Assembly: GCA_025728385.1 (NCBI GenBank)
Contig: JAOBJV010000005.1
Span: forward strand, 1-47,790
DNA: 47,790 nucleotides
Source of the DNA: Lightella neohaematopini
GTDB taxonomy: Bacteria > Pseudomonadota > Gammaproteobacteria > Enterobacterales > Enterobacteriaceae
Direction: 5' to 3'
Shown here piece after piece: positions 19,425 to 27,030 of the stretch (position 1 is its first letter; each line of letters opens with the position of its first letter). The notes below the pieces were generated by a model. The model was not told the origin of the DNA, did no database searches, and saw nothing but the letters and a program-made list of their open reading frames with translations. A program made the translations under genes and the position numbers.

Positions 19425-20375
19425 CTAAAATCTTAATAATATTGATCCCCATGTGAATCCACCACCAAATGCTTTTAATAATATAAGATCATCTAATTTT
19501 ATTCTACCATCTCTTATTGCTTCATCTAAAGCTAGAGGAATAGAAGCAGCAGAAGTATTACCATGTTTATTAACAGTAATAATAATTTTATCCATTTCTA
19601 TATTTAATTTTTTAGAAATAGCTGTAATCATGCGTAAATTAGCTTGGTGAGGTATAAACCAATCAACATTATTGAGACTAATTTTATTTATATATAATGT
19701 TTCATTAACTAAATCCACCATCTTATTAATTGCAATTTTAAATACTTCATTACCAACCATTTTTAAAGTAGGTATTATTTTGTAATCATAATTATAATAT
19801 GGTAATGATAGCAAATGTCCATATGTACTATCTGCATGTAGATTAGTAGATATAATACCAGGAGTATCAGATTTACATAACACAGCTGCTCCAGCTCCAT
19901 CACCAAATAAAACTATTGCTTCTCTATCACTAATATCTACAGTTTTACTTAAAACATCAGAACCAATAACTAATGCGTAATTAATTAATCCACTTTTAAT
20001 ATAACTATTAGCAATACTTAATCCGTATATAAATCCAGTACAAGCAGCAGCTATATCAAATGATATACTATTATTTATATTTAAATTAAGTTGAATCTGA
20101 CAAGCAGAGCTAGGAAAAGCATGACTAGATGATGTAGTAGCTGTAATAATCATATCAATTTGATTAAAATCAATATCAGCCATAATTAATGCCTGTTTTG
20201 CTGCACAACTACCCATACTAGATACAGTATCATTCATATCTGCTATATGTCTAGTTTTAATACCAGTTCTTGTGATAATCCATTCATCAGAAGTATTAAT
20301 TATTTTTTCTAGATCCTTATTAGATCTAATATTTTTAGGTAAATAACTACCAGTACCAATAATTTTAGTAAACAT
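19425..20375 (-). CDS. fabH: 3-oxoacyl-[acyl-carrier-protein] synthase III
   Basis: Condenses acetyl-CoA with malonyl-ACP to start fatty acid chains. 316 residues against 317 in E. coli. The catalytic triad is intact: C112 in AAACTGFIYG, H243 in IPHQAN, N273 in NKHGNTSAAS. FGDGAGAAVL near 157-166 is also conserved. In E. coli plsX sits between rpmF and fabH; here only 68 bases separate them, so plsX has been deleted. The gene heads the fabH-fabD-fabG-acpP run. Confidence 0.97.
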   Translation of the reverse strand: MFTKIIGTGSYLPKNIRSNKDLEKIINTSDEWIITRTGIKTRHIADMNDTVSSMGSCAAKQALIMADIDFNQIDMIITATTSSSHAFPSSACQIQLNLNINNSISFDIAAACTGFIYGLSIANSYIKSGLINYALVIGSDVLSKTVDISDREAIVLFGDGAGAAVLCKSDTPGIISTNLHADSTYGHLLSLPYYNYDYKIIPTLKMVGNEVFKIAINKMVDLVNETLYINKISLNNVDWFIPHQANLRMITAISKKLNIEMDKIIITVNKHGNTSAASIPLALDEAIRDGRIKLDDLILLKAFGGGFTWGSILLRF

Positions 20376-20443
20376 AAATGTAATTACTTATATTTTAATT
20401 AATGAAACTAAATAAAAAACAATTAATTATGTTTATTATCAAT

Positions 20444-20617
20444 TTATTTACTAGTAAATAATTTATATTTTTTATAAATTTTACTAGATGTAATATGGTG
20501 TCTTAAATGTACTTCATTTGAATACTTATTTAGTGACAAATTTACACTAGATAATGCATGATGAGATCTTCTCATACCTCTTTTTGATCTTGTTGATCTA
20601 CTTTGTTGAACAGCCAT
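20444..20617 (-). CDS. rpmF: 50S ribosomal protein L32
   Basis: Small ribosomal protein, 57 residues as in E. coli. It begins MAVQQSRSTRSKRGMRRSHH and continues to HLRHHITSSK, matching the L32 family directly; the C-terminus is Lys/Tyr-rich. An AGGAA Shine-Dalgarno motif lies 6 bases before the ATG. It leads into fabH with a 68-base gap where plsX is missing. It is divergent from rne over a 438-base spacer, so its promoter must lie there. Confidence 0.96.
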   Translation of the reverse strand: MAVQQSRSTRSKRGMRRSHHALSSVNLSLNKYSNEVHLRHHITSSKIYKKYKLFTSK

Positions 20618-21055
20618 AAATAATTCCTATGTTTTTTAAAGTAAATTTTTATAAAATTAATTAATAATTATTAAATTAATAAATAATTTTTAATTGTAAA
20701 ACTATTGGTATTATATATCATTAATATTACATAAATGACTATATTAAAATATATTAATATGTAATATGAATAGTAAATGCTAATAATAAATAGTTAAACT
20801 ACCATTATATAACATAATCTAGTAAATTAATATTCTATTTTTAACTAAATTTATTTAATAATAATTAATACTTTTTATATTATTGTAATAATATATTATA
20901 TATAAAAAATTTATAATATTAACTATAATAATATCAACAATTGTAATACTCTAAAATTACTAAATCTAATATTTAAGTATAACAATATATTAATTAATTA
21001 TCGTTAATATAATTAATATATCATTCATATAATTATTAAATATGAGTAATACTAC
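20618..21055. promoter_or_regulatory. 438-base divergent spacer between rpmF and rne
   Basis: The longest intergenic stretch of the window. In E. coli rluC, yceF and yceD occupy this neighbourhood and rne carries a long structured 5' leader used for autoregulation. Here the DNA is nearly all A/T with many short inverted TATAAT-like words, so promoters for both genes are expected but cannot be placed with confidence. I found no coding remnant and no clear leader hairpin. Confidence 0.4.
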
Positions 21056-22963
21056 ATGAAAAGAATGTTAATTAATGCAACACAAAAAGAAGAATTACGT
21101 ATAGCATTAGTAGATGGACAACAATTATATGATTTAAATATTGAAAATTTTAGTTACGAGCAAAAAAAATCTAATATTTATAAAGGTAAAATATCTCGTA
21201 TAGAACCTAGTTTAGAAGCTGTGTTTGTTGATTATGGAACAGAAAGAAATGGATTTCTTCCATTTAAGGAAATTTCTAAAGAATATTTTATAAATAATAA
21301 AAATTATCTTGCTAATAAAAAAAATATAAAAGATATTTTGTTTGAAGGACAAGAAATTATTATACAAATTAATAAAGAAGAAAGAGGTAATAAGGGAGCT
21401 GTGTTAACTACTTTTATTAATTTAGCTGGTAGTTATCTAGTATTAATGCCAAATAATCCTCGTCCAATTGGTATTTCTAGAAGAATAGAAGGTTATGATA
21501 GAATTGCACTAAAAAAAATATTATCAATATTAGAAATACCACTAGGTATGAGTATTATTATTAGAACAGCTGGTATTGGTAAACCAGTAGAAGCACTACA
21601 ATGGGATTTATCGTTAAGGTTAAAACATTGGCAAATGATAAAACAAATTGCTAGTAAAAAACAAGCACCTTTTTTAATTCATCAAGATAGTAACGTAATA
21701 GTACGTACTTTTAGAGATTATTTAAGACCTGACATAGGAGAAATATTAATTGATGATAAAGATACATTAAATATAGCAAAAAAACATATTAATACTTTAG
21801 GTAGACCAGATTTTATAAATAAAATTAAATTATATAATGGTGATATTCCACTATTTAGCCACTATCATATTGAATCACAAATTGAATCTGCTTTTCAACG
21901 TAAGGTATTTTTACCTTCTGGGGGATCCATTGTAATTGATACAGCAGAGGCATTAACAGCAATTGATATTAATTCAGCTAAATCAACTAAAGGTTTAGAT
22001 ATAGAGGAAACTGCTTTTAATACTAACATAGAAGCAACACTTGAAATAGCCCGTCAGTTACGATTAAGAGATTTAGGTGGATTAATTGTTATTGATTTTA
22101 TTGATATGTCTACAATTTCTCATCAAAGAGAAGTAGAAAATTCATTAAAAGAAGCTGTTCGTATTGATCGAGCACGTATTCAAATAGGACGAATTTCTAA
22201 ATTTGGATTACTAGAATTATCTAGACAACGTCTTAGTCCATCATTAAGAGAATCAAGCCACTATATTTGTCCTAGATGTAATGGTACAGGACATATTAGA
22301 GATAATGAGTCATTATCTTTATCAATATTAAGATTAATTGAAGAAGAAGCTTTAAAAGAAAATACTTACGAAGTAAGAGCAATTGCTCCTGTACCAATTG
22401 CTTCTTATTTATTAAATGAAAAACGAGCAGAAGTTAACGCAATTGAAAAAAGACAAGGTGGAGTACGAACTATAATAGTTCCAGACGATAAGATGCAAAC
22501 TCCCCATTTTATAGTATTAAGATTACGTAAAGGAGAAAAATTACCTAATATAAATTATTTTTCATCTAAATTATATACAATAAAAAATTTTCGTTATCTA
22601 GAAAGTAAAACTGAATTAAAACCTATTAATAATAAAATAGCTAATATTAGATATAATAAAATTAATAACTTTATAAAATATGAAAATCATAATATAACTA
22701 ATACATCAAATATTTTAAAAATTAAAACATTTTTATTAAAAGTAAAATATTTTTGTAAAAAAATAAAATTACTAATATTTTTTTTTAATTTTATTAAAAA
22801 TGCACTTATCTATATAAGTAAGTTAATTTATTTTCATAAAGACAAAAAATTAAGAAAAAAAAATAATCTTACTTACAATAGTAAAATACTAAACCATAAT
22901 AATAAGACAAAAAATAATAGTTTTTGTAGTAAATATAAAAAATATAAAATAATTAAATCATAA
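21056..22963 (+). CDS. rne: Ribonuclease E, catalytic half with a short Lys-rich tail
   Basis: Endonuclease for rRNA, tRNA and mRNA processing. The catalytic N-terminal half is very well conserved: an S1 domain (residues 35-120), the 5' sensor and RNase H-like regions, the metal-binding aspartates D304 (AIDINSAKS) and D347 (VIDFIDM), and the zinc-link CPRCNGTG with C405 and C408. The protein ends at 635 residues against 1061 in E. coli, so the degradosome scaffold is missing. After about residue 520 it is an Asn/Lys-rich tail with a hydrophobic segment at 571-593, which falls at the position of the E. coli membrane-targeting helix (565-585). RNase G is an alternative name for short homologues, but this length and N-terminus favour RNase E. 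Confidence 0.94.
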   Translation: MKRMLINATQKEELRIALVDGQQLYDLNIENFSYEQKKSNIYKGKISRIEPSLEAVFVDYGTERNGFLPFKEISKEYFINNKNYLANKKNIKDILFEGQEIIIQINKEERGNKGAVLTTFINLAGSYLVLMPNNPRPIGISRRIEGYDRIALKKILSILEIPLGMSIIIRTAGIGKPVEALQWDLSLRLKHWQMIKQIASKKQAPFLIHQDSNVIVRTFRDYLRPDIGEILIDDKDTLNIAKKHINTLGRPDFINKIKLYNGDIPLFSHYHIESQIESAFQRKVFLPSGGSIVIDTAEALTAIDINSAKSTKGLDIEETAFNTNIEATLEIARQLRLRDLGGLIVIDFIDMSTISHQREVENSLKEAVRIDRARIQIGRISKFGLLELSRQRLSPSLRESSHYICPRCNGTGHIRDNESLSLSILRLIEEEALKENTYEVRAIAPVPIASYLLNEKRAEVNAIEKRQGGVRTIIVPDDKMQTPHFIVLRLRKGEKLPNINYFSSKLYTIKNFRYLESKTELKPINNKIANIRYNKINNFIKYENHNITNTSNILKIKTFLLKVKYFCKKIKLLIFFFNFIKNALIYISKLIYFHKDKKLRKKNNLTYNSKILNHNNKTKNNSFCSKYKKYKIIKS

Positions 22964-23071
22964 AAATATTTTAAAAAATTTAATTTTTAAATATTTTTAA
23001 TTTTAAATTAAAATTATTAATTTAGTATAAAATTTATTATATTCTATTCTAAATTAAGAAATTTAATAATC

Positions 23072-23926
23072 ATGAAATATAGTATTTTATTTTTTAATAA
23101 AATTAACCCAGTTATATTTAATATTGGTTTTGTATCCATTAGATGGTATGGATTAATGTATATATTAGCATTTTTTTATGCTAGATATAAGTTAGTCAAT
23201 AAAAATAATAATTTATTAATTAATAAACATAATTTAGATAATTTATTATACTATTGTTTTTTGGGATTATTACTTGGTGGTAGAATAGGTTATATGATAT
23301 TTTATAATCTATCTTTATTAATAGATAATCCATTAATTTTATTTAAAGTTTGGAATGGAGGAATGTCATTCCATGGAGGTTTAATTGGTGTAATCTTAGT
23401 AATAAAGATTTTTTCATATAAAAATAATATAAAATTTTTTTATATAACTGATATTATTACTCCTACTATCCCATTTGGTTTAGGAATTGGTAGATTAGGA
23501 AATTTTATTAATGGTGAGTTATGGGGGAAAGTAATTAATCATTATGCTCCATTAGCAGTAATATTTCCAAACGCATACTATGATGATTTAATTGAATTAA
23601 TGAATAATCATAAATTAGAATCATTTTTTAATCTTTATCATGCTTTACCAAGGCATCCATCACAATTATATGAGTTAATGACTGAAGGTATTTTATTATT
23701 TTTTATAATTCAAGTTTTTAGAAAATATTTTAAATTACCGGTTGGTAGTATTTCTGGTTTATTTTTAGTTTGTTATAGTATATTTCGTATTTTAGTAGAA
23801 AATTTTCGTCAATCAACTGATATTAATATATTAATTTATAAAATAAGTATTGGTCAATTACTATCTATACCTATGTTAATTACAGGCATAATTATAATTA
23901 TTTATTCTTATATTATTAAGAATTAA
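23072..23926 (+). CDS. lgt: Prolipoprotein diacylglyceryl transferase
   Basis: Inner-membrane enzyme that attaches diacylglycerol to the lipobox cysteine of prolipoproteins. 284 residues against 291 in E. coli. The signature GRLGNFINGELWG is at 140-152 with R141, the catalytic His is H101 in GMSFHGG, and several hydrophobic transmembrane segments are visible (for example 23-38, 58-80, 103-113, 225-243, 260-281). HPSQLYE near 196-202 is also typical. It explains how the lipoproteins LpoB and LptE in this window can be matured. It follows rne by 108 bases and converges with lipA. Confidence 0.96.
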   Translation: MKYSILFFNKINPVIFNIGFVSIRWYGLMYILAFFYARYKLVNKNNNLLINKHNLDNLLYYCFLGLLLGGRIGYMIFYNLSLLIDNPLILFKVWNGGMSFHGGLIGVILVIKIFSYKNNIKFFYITDIITPTIPFGLGIGRLGNFINGELWGKVINHYAPLAVIFPNAYYDDLIELMNNHKLESFFNLYHALPRHPSQLYELMTEGILLFFIIQVFRKYFKLPVGSISGLFLVCYSIFRILVENFRQSTDINILIYKISIGQLLSIPMLITGIIIIIYSYIIKN

Positions 23927-23957
23927 TAATTTATTAAAATAATATTTTATTTAAATT

Positions 23958-24839
23958 TTAATCTATCAATACTCCACATGATTGTAAATCTGCCCTATAA
24001 GATGACCTAATTAATGGTCCACTAGCAACATAACTAAATCCGATAACTAATGCCTCTTTTTTGAGAAAGGAAAATTCTTTTTTACTAAAAAAACGTTTTA
24101 CAGATAAATGTTTATTTGTTGGTTGTAAATATTGTCCTATAGTTAGTAAACTTACTCCATTATTATATAAATCATACATAGTATCTATTATTTCTTCTAA
24201 AGTTTCTCCTAACCCAACGATAATACTAGATTTAGTTGGTATATTAGGATATTTAATTTTGAATAATCTTAATAACTTTAAAGAATTTAGATACTTAAAA
24301 CCTGGTTTAACAAAAGAATATAATCTTGGAACACTTTCTATATTATGACTAAATATATCTGGTAAAGATTCTTGAAATAAATTTAATGCTATTTTTAAAC
24401 AATTACGAAAATCTGGTACTAATATTTCTATATTAATGTTATTATTATATCTTTTAATAGTATTAATACATTTAACAAAATGACTTGCACCACCATCATA
24501 CAAATCATCTCTATTAACTGAAGTAAGAACTACATGTTTTAATTTCATTTGATATATAGCTTTAGCTAATCTATTAGGTTCATTATTATCTGGTTTATCT
24601 GGTAAACCGTGTTTAACATTACAAAATCTACAATTACGAGTACATAAATTACCTAAAATTAAAAATGTAGCAATACCATAACTAAAACAGTTAATAATAT
24701 TAGGACAATTAGCTGCTTGACATATTGTATTAACACGATAATGACTTATAATATTTTCAGTATTCTTTATATTTCTATATTTTTGAGGAATTCTAATTCT
24801 TATCCAATTAGGTTTATTTAAAAAGTAATTCTTATTCAT
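23958..24839 (-). CDS. lipA: Lipoyl synthase
   Basis: Radical-SAM enzyme inserting two sulfurs into octanoyl groups on lipoyl domains (here SucB, possibly AceF and GcvH elsewhere). Both iron-sulfur clusters are accounted for: auxiliary C40, C45 and C51 (CX4CX5C) and radical-SAM C66, C70 and C73 (CTRNCRFC). The C-terminal RSSYRAD holds the conserved serine ligand. 293 residues against 321 in E. coli, the missing part being the poorly conserved N-terminus. It lies 10 bases downstream of lipB, tighter than in E. coli, where another gene intervenes. Confidence 0.97.
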   Translation of the reverse strand: MNKNYFLNKPNWIRIRIPQKYRNIKNTENIISHYRVNTICQAANCPNIINCFSYGIATFLILGNLCTRNCRFCNVKHGLPDKPDNNEPNRLAKAIYQMKLKHVVLTSVNRDDLYDGGASHFVKCINTIKRYNNNINIEILVPDFRNCLKIALNLFQESLPDIFSHNIESVPRLYSFVKPGFKYLNSLKLLRLFKIKYPNIPTKSSIIVGLGETLEEIIDTMYDLYNNGVSLLTIGQYLQPTNKHLSVKRFFSKKEFSFLKKEALVIGFSYVASGPLIRSSYRADLQSCGVLID

Positions 24840-24849
24840 TATAATAATG

Positions 24850-25490
24850 TTATAAATAATTATAATATTTAATATTACTAATATTAAGTATATATAAAAA
24901 TTCTTGTATTAAAAACTTAGATATAATACATAAATCTATATTAGGCACAATATTATTTACTTGTGTCATACGTAATTTACTATATCCACATGGACTTATA
25001 TAATTAAATGGTGTTAAATCCATCGATACATTTATAGCTATACCATGTAATGAACATCCTTTACTTATCCTTAATCCAATAGAACAAATTTTTTTTTTGA
25101 CACATATACACCAGGCATTCTTTTAGAATAATAAGAATTTATTCCTATTTTTTTTAGAGTATTAACTACTATGTAATTTAATACATTAATTAAATAACTA
25201 ACACTAATTTTTCTACGATGTAAATCTATTAATACATACATAATTTGTTGTCCTGGTCCATGAAATGTAATTTTACCACCACGATCAGTTTTAACAACTG
25301 GAATATTATGAATAGTTAATTGATAGTTGTTATAATTATATCCACATGTAAATACTGGATAATGTTGTAATAACCAAATTTCATCCACAGTATTATAATT
25401 ACGATTTTCAGTTAATTTTTGCATTGATAATAAAATTTTTTTATATGGTTGTAATCCTAATTGTCTTACAATTATAGTGTTTAATAACAT
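24850..25490 (-). CDS. lipB: Octanoyltransferase LipB, interrupted by a frameshift at an A10 tract
   Basis: Transfers octanoate from ACP to lipoyl domains, the step before LipA. Reading from the ATG at 25490 the frame matches LipB through RGGKITFHGPGQQ and MPGVYVSKKK, then stops at 25071 just after a run of ten A (plus-strand T at 25089-25098). In another frame the match resumes immediately with ICSIGLRISKGCS, HGIAINVSMDLTPF and SPCGYSK, which contains the catalytic cysteine, and ends at 24850. With eleven A the product would be 213 residues, the E. coli length; with eight A, 212. Everything outside the tract is well conserved, so restoration by polymerase slippage is plausible. A sequencing error or very recent inactivation cannot be excluded. 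Confidence 0.85.
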
Positions 25491-25587
25491 TAAAATTCCA
25501 TTTAAATAACTAATGAAAGTATATAATATACTTAATAAGTAACACTAGCTAATAAAATATAAAACTCAGTACAACTTATCTAATAAA

Positions 25588-26553
25588 TTAATTATAGTAC
25601 ATTAACATTACTAACTTGATAATATTAATAAAAAAAAATTTATTTCTATAACATTTTATATCTAATTCCATATTATAAAGTATATTAATAATATTTTTAA
25701 TTTTCTCATTATCAAAATATATACTACATCTAGTATTATTAATATTTTGTTTATTATTAAATTTATTATTAATAATTAACATTAATCTATTTTGTATTAT
25801 ACGAATTAATATGTTTGATTCTTCCTGATAATTAAATAATAGTCTTATTATATCAATTATATTAGTATTCTTTTTTGTAAATAAAATATTAATTATTTTA
25901 TCTAATTCGTAAATATTATTATTATAATTATATAAATAAGCGTTAATATTATTAATATCAATATTATAATTATCCGGATAAGATGTTTTTAATATTTTTA
26001 TTAAATTAATTATAAATTCTAAATTAGAATTATATAATTTTTCTAAATATTCAAAACAATATCTATTTAATACAATATTATTATTATTAGAATAAGATTT
26101 TAACCAATTTAATAATCTATTTTTTGGTATAGTATTACAATTAATTATTAATGTATTTATTGAATTATATTTAAAATAACTATTTATATCACTATAATTA
26201 TAATCATCTTCATAATGAAATATAATACATAATTTATTACTTACTAATTTAGTACATAATGATATAAATTCTTTTTTTATACGACTTTCACAAGTATTAT
26301 TTATTGTAATAATAAAACAATGTTTATAATTAAATAAGTCATTTGTTTTAAATAAATTGGTTATATTATGAAAACTAGTATTGCATACTATTTGTAAGTT
26401 GTTATGTATAACAAATTGTTTTTTGCAAAAATAATATTTAATATAATCTTTATTCTCTTTTATTAAGAAATAATCATTTCCAACTAAAATATAGAAGAAA
26501 TATGTATTATATTCTATATAATCAAATAGTTGTTCTGGATATATTAATTTCAC
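25588..26553 (-). CDS. holA: DNA polymerase III subunit delta
   Basis: Delta subunit (wrench) of the clamp loader. 321 residues against 343 in E. coli. Sequence conservation is weak. It starts MKLIYPEQLFDYI, like the E. coli MIRLYPEQL, and keeps the LVGNDYFLIKENKDYI segment near 23-38, corresponding to GNDPLLLQESQD. The position between lptE and lipB matches the E. coli order leuS-lptE-holA-(nadD)-...-lipB. The rest is dominated by Asn, Ile, Lys and Tyr. nadD and the mrd/rlp genes that follow in E. coli are gone. Identification relies on the N-terminus and synteny. Confidence 0.87.
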   Translation of the reverse strand: MKLIYPEQLFDYIEYNTYFFYILVGNDYFLIKENKDYIKYYFCKKQFVIHNNLQIVCNTSFHNITNLFKTNDLFNYKHCFIITINNTCESRIKKEFISLCTKLVSNKLCIIFHYEDDYNYSDINSYFKYNSINTLIINCNTIPKNRLLNWLKSYSNNNNIVLNRYCFEYLEKLYNSNLEFIINLIKILKTSYPDNYNIDINNINAYLYNYNNNIYELDKIINILFTKKNTNIIDIIRLLFNYQEESNILIRIIQNRLMLIINNKFNNKQNINNTRCSIYFDNEKIKNIINILYNMELDIKCYRNKFFFINIIKLVMLMYYN

Positions 26554-26570
26554 TGATTTATAAATTTAAA

Positions 26571-27029
26571 TTAAATATAGTTTATAACATACAATAATAA
26601 TTGTTCAGCAAATTCTTGATAAAATGCGTACTTTAACAATAAATTATTTCTTATTTTTTCTAAATAAATAAAACTATGATTAACAATTAAGATATGATTA
26701 ATTTTAATAGTTTTACAAATAGTTTTATTAGATAATATTAATTTAATATTAATACATAATGATATACTAACATAATTTTTATCTATTGGTTGTACAATTA
26801 AATTATTAGTTGTATCATTAATAATTAATTTTAGTATACTACTATTGTGATTGGTAGTAACTACTATATTATATAGACTAAAATTTTTAGAAATAATCTT
26901 CATTAACAAATCATTATAGTTATTACTACTAATATTAATATATTTTGTTTTATTGATTACAAAATTAACACTATTGGTACAACTAAAAATTAAGATTGAA
27001 GAAAAAATTAATAATAAATATTTTTGCAT
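26571..27029 (-). CDS. lptE: LPS-assembly lipoprotein LptE
   Basis: Outer-membrane lipoprotein that plugs LptD and helps deliver lipopolysaccharide to the surface. 152 residues against 193 in E. coli. There is a short signal peptide with a lipobox ending at C17 (LIFSC). The body has little recognisable sequence, which is usual for this family, and is Asn/Ile-rich. Assignment rests on the lipobox, size, and position: one base after the leuS stop and 17 bases before holA, exactly as in E. coli. It implies that an outer membrane with LPS may be retained, but lptD is not in view. Confidence 0.8.
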   Translation of the reverse strand: MQKYLLLIFSSILIFSCTNSVNFVINKTKYINISSNNYNDLLMKIISKNFSLYNIVVTTNHNSSILKLIINDTTNNLIVQPIDKNYVSISLCINIKLILSNKTICKTIKINHILIVNHSFIYLEKIRNNLLLKYAFYQEFAEQLLLYVINYI

Positions 27030-27030
27030 T

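Noticed and set aside
25071..25490. lipB as a complete 139-residue short gene
   Set aside because: It would lack the catalytic Cys region, and the missing part follows directly in another frame, so this is a frameshifted full-length gene.
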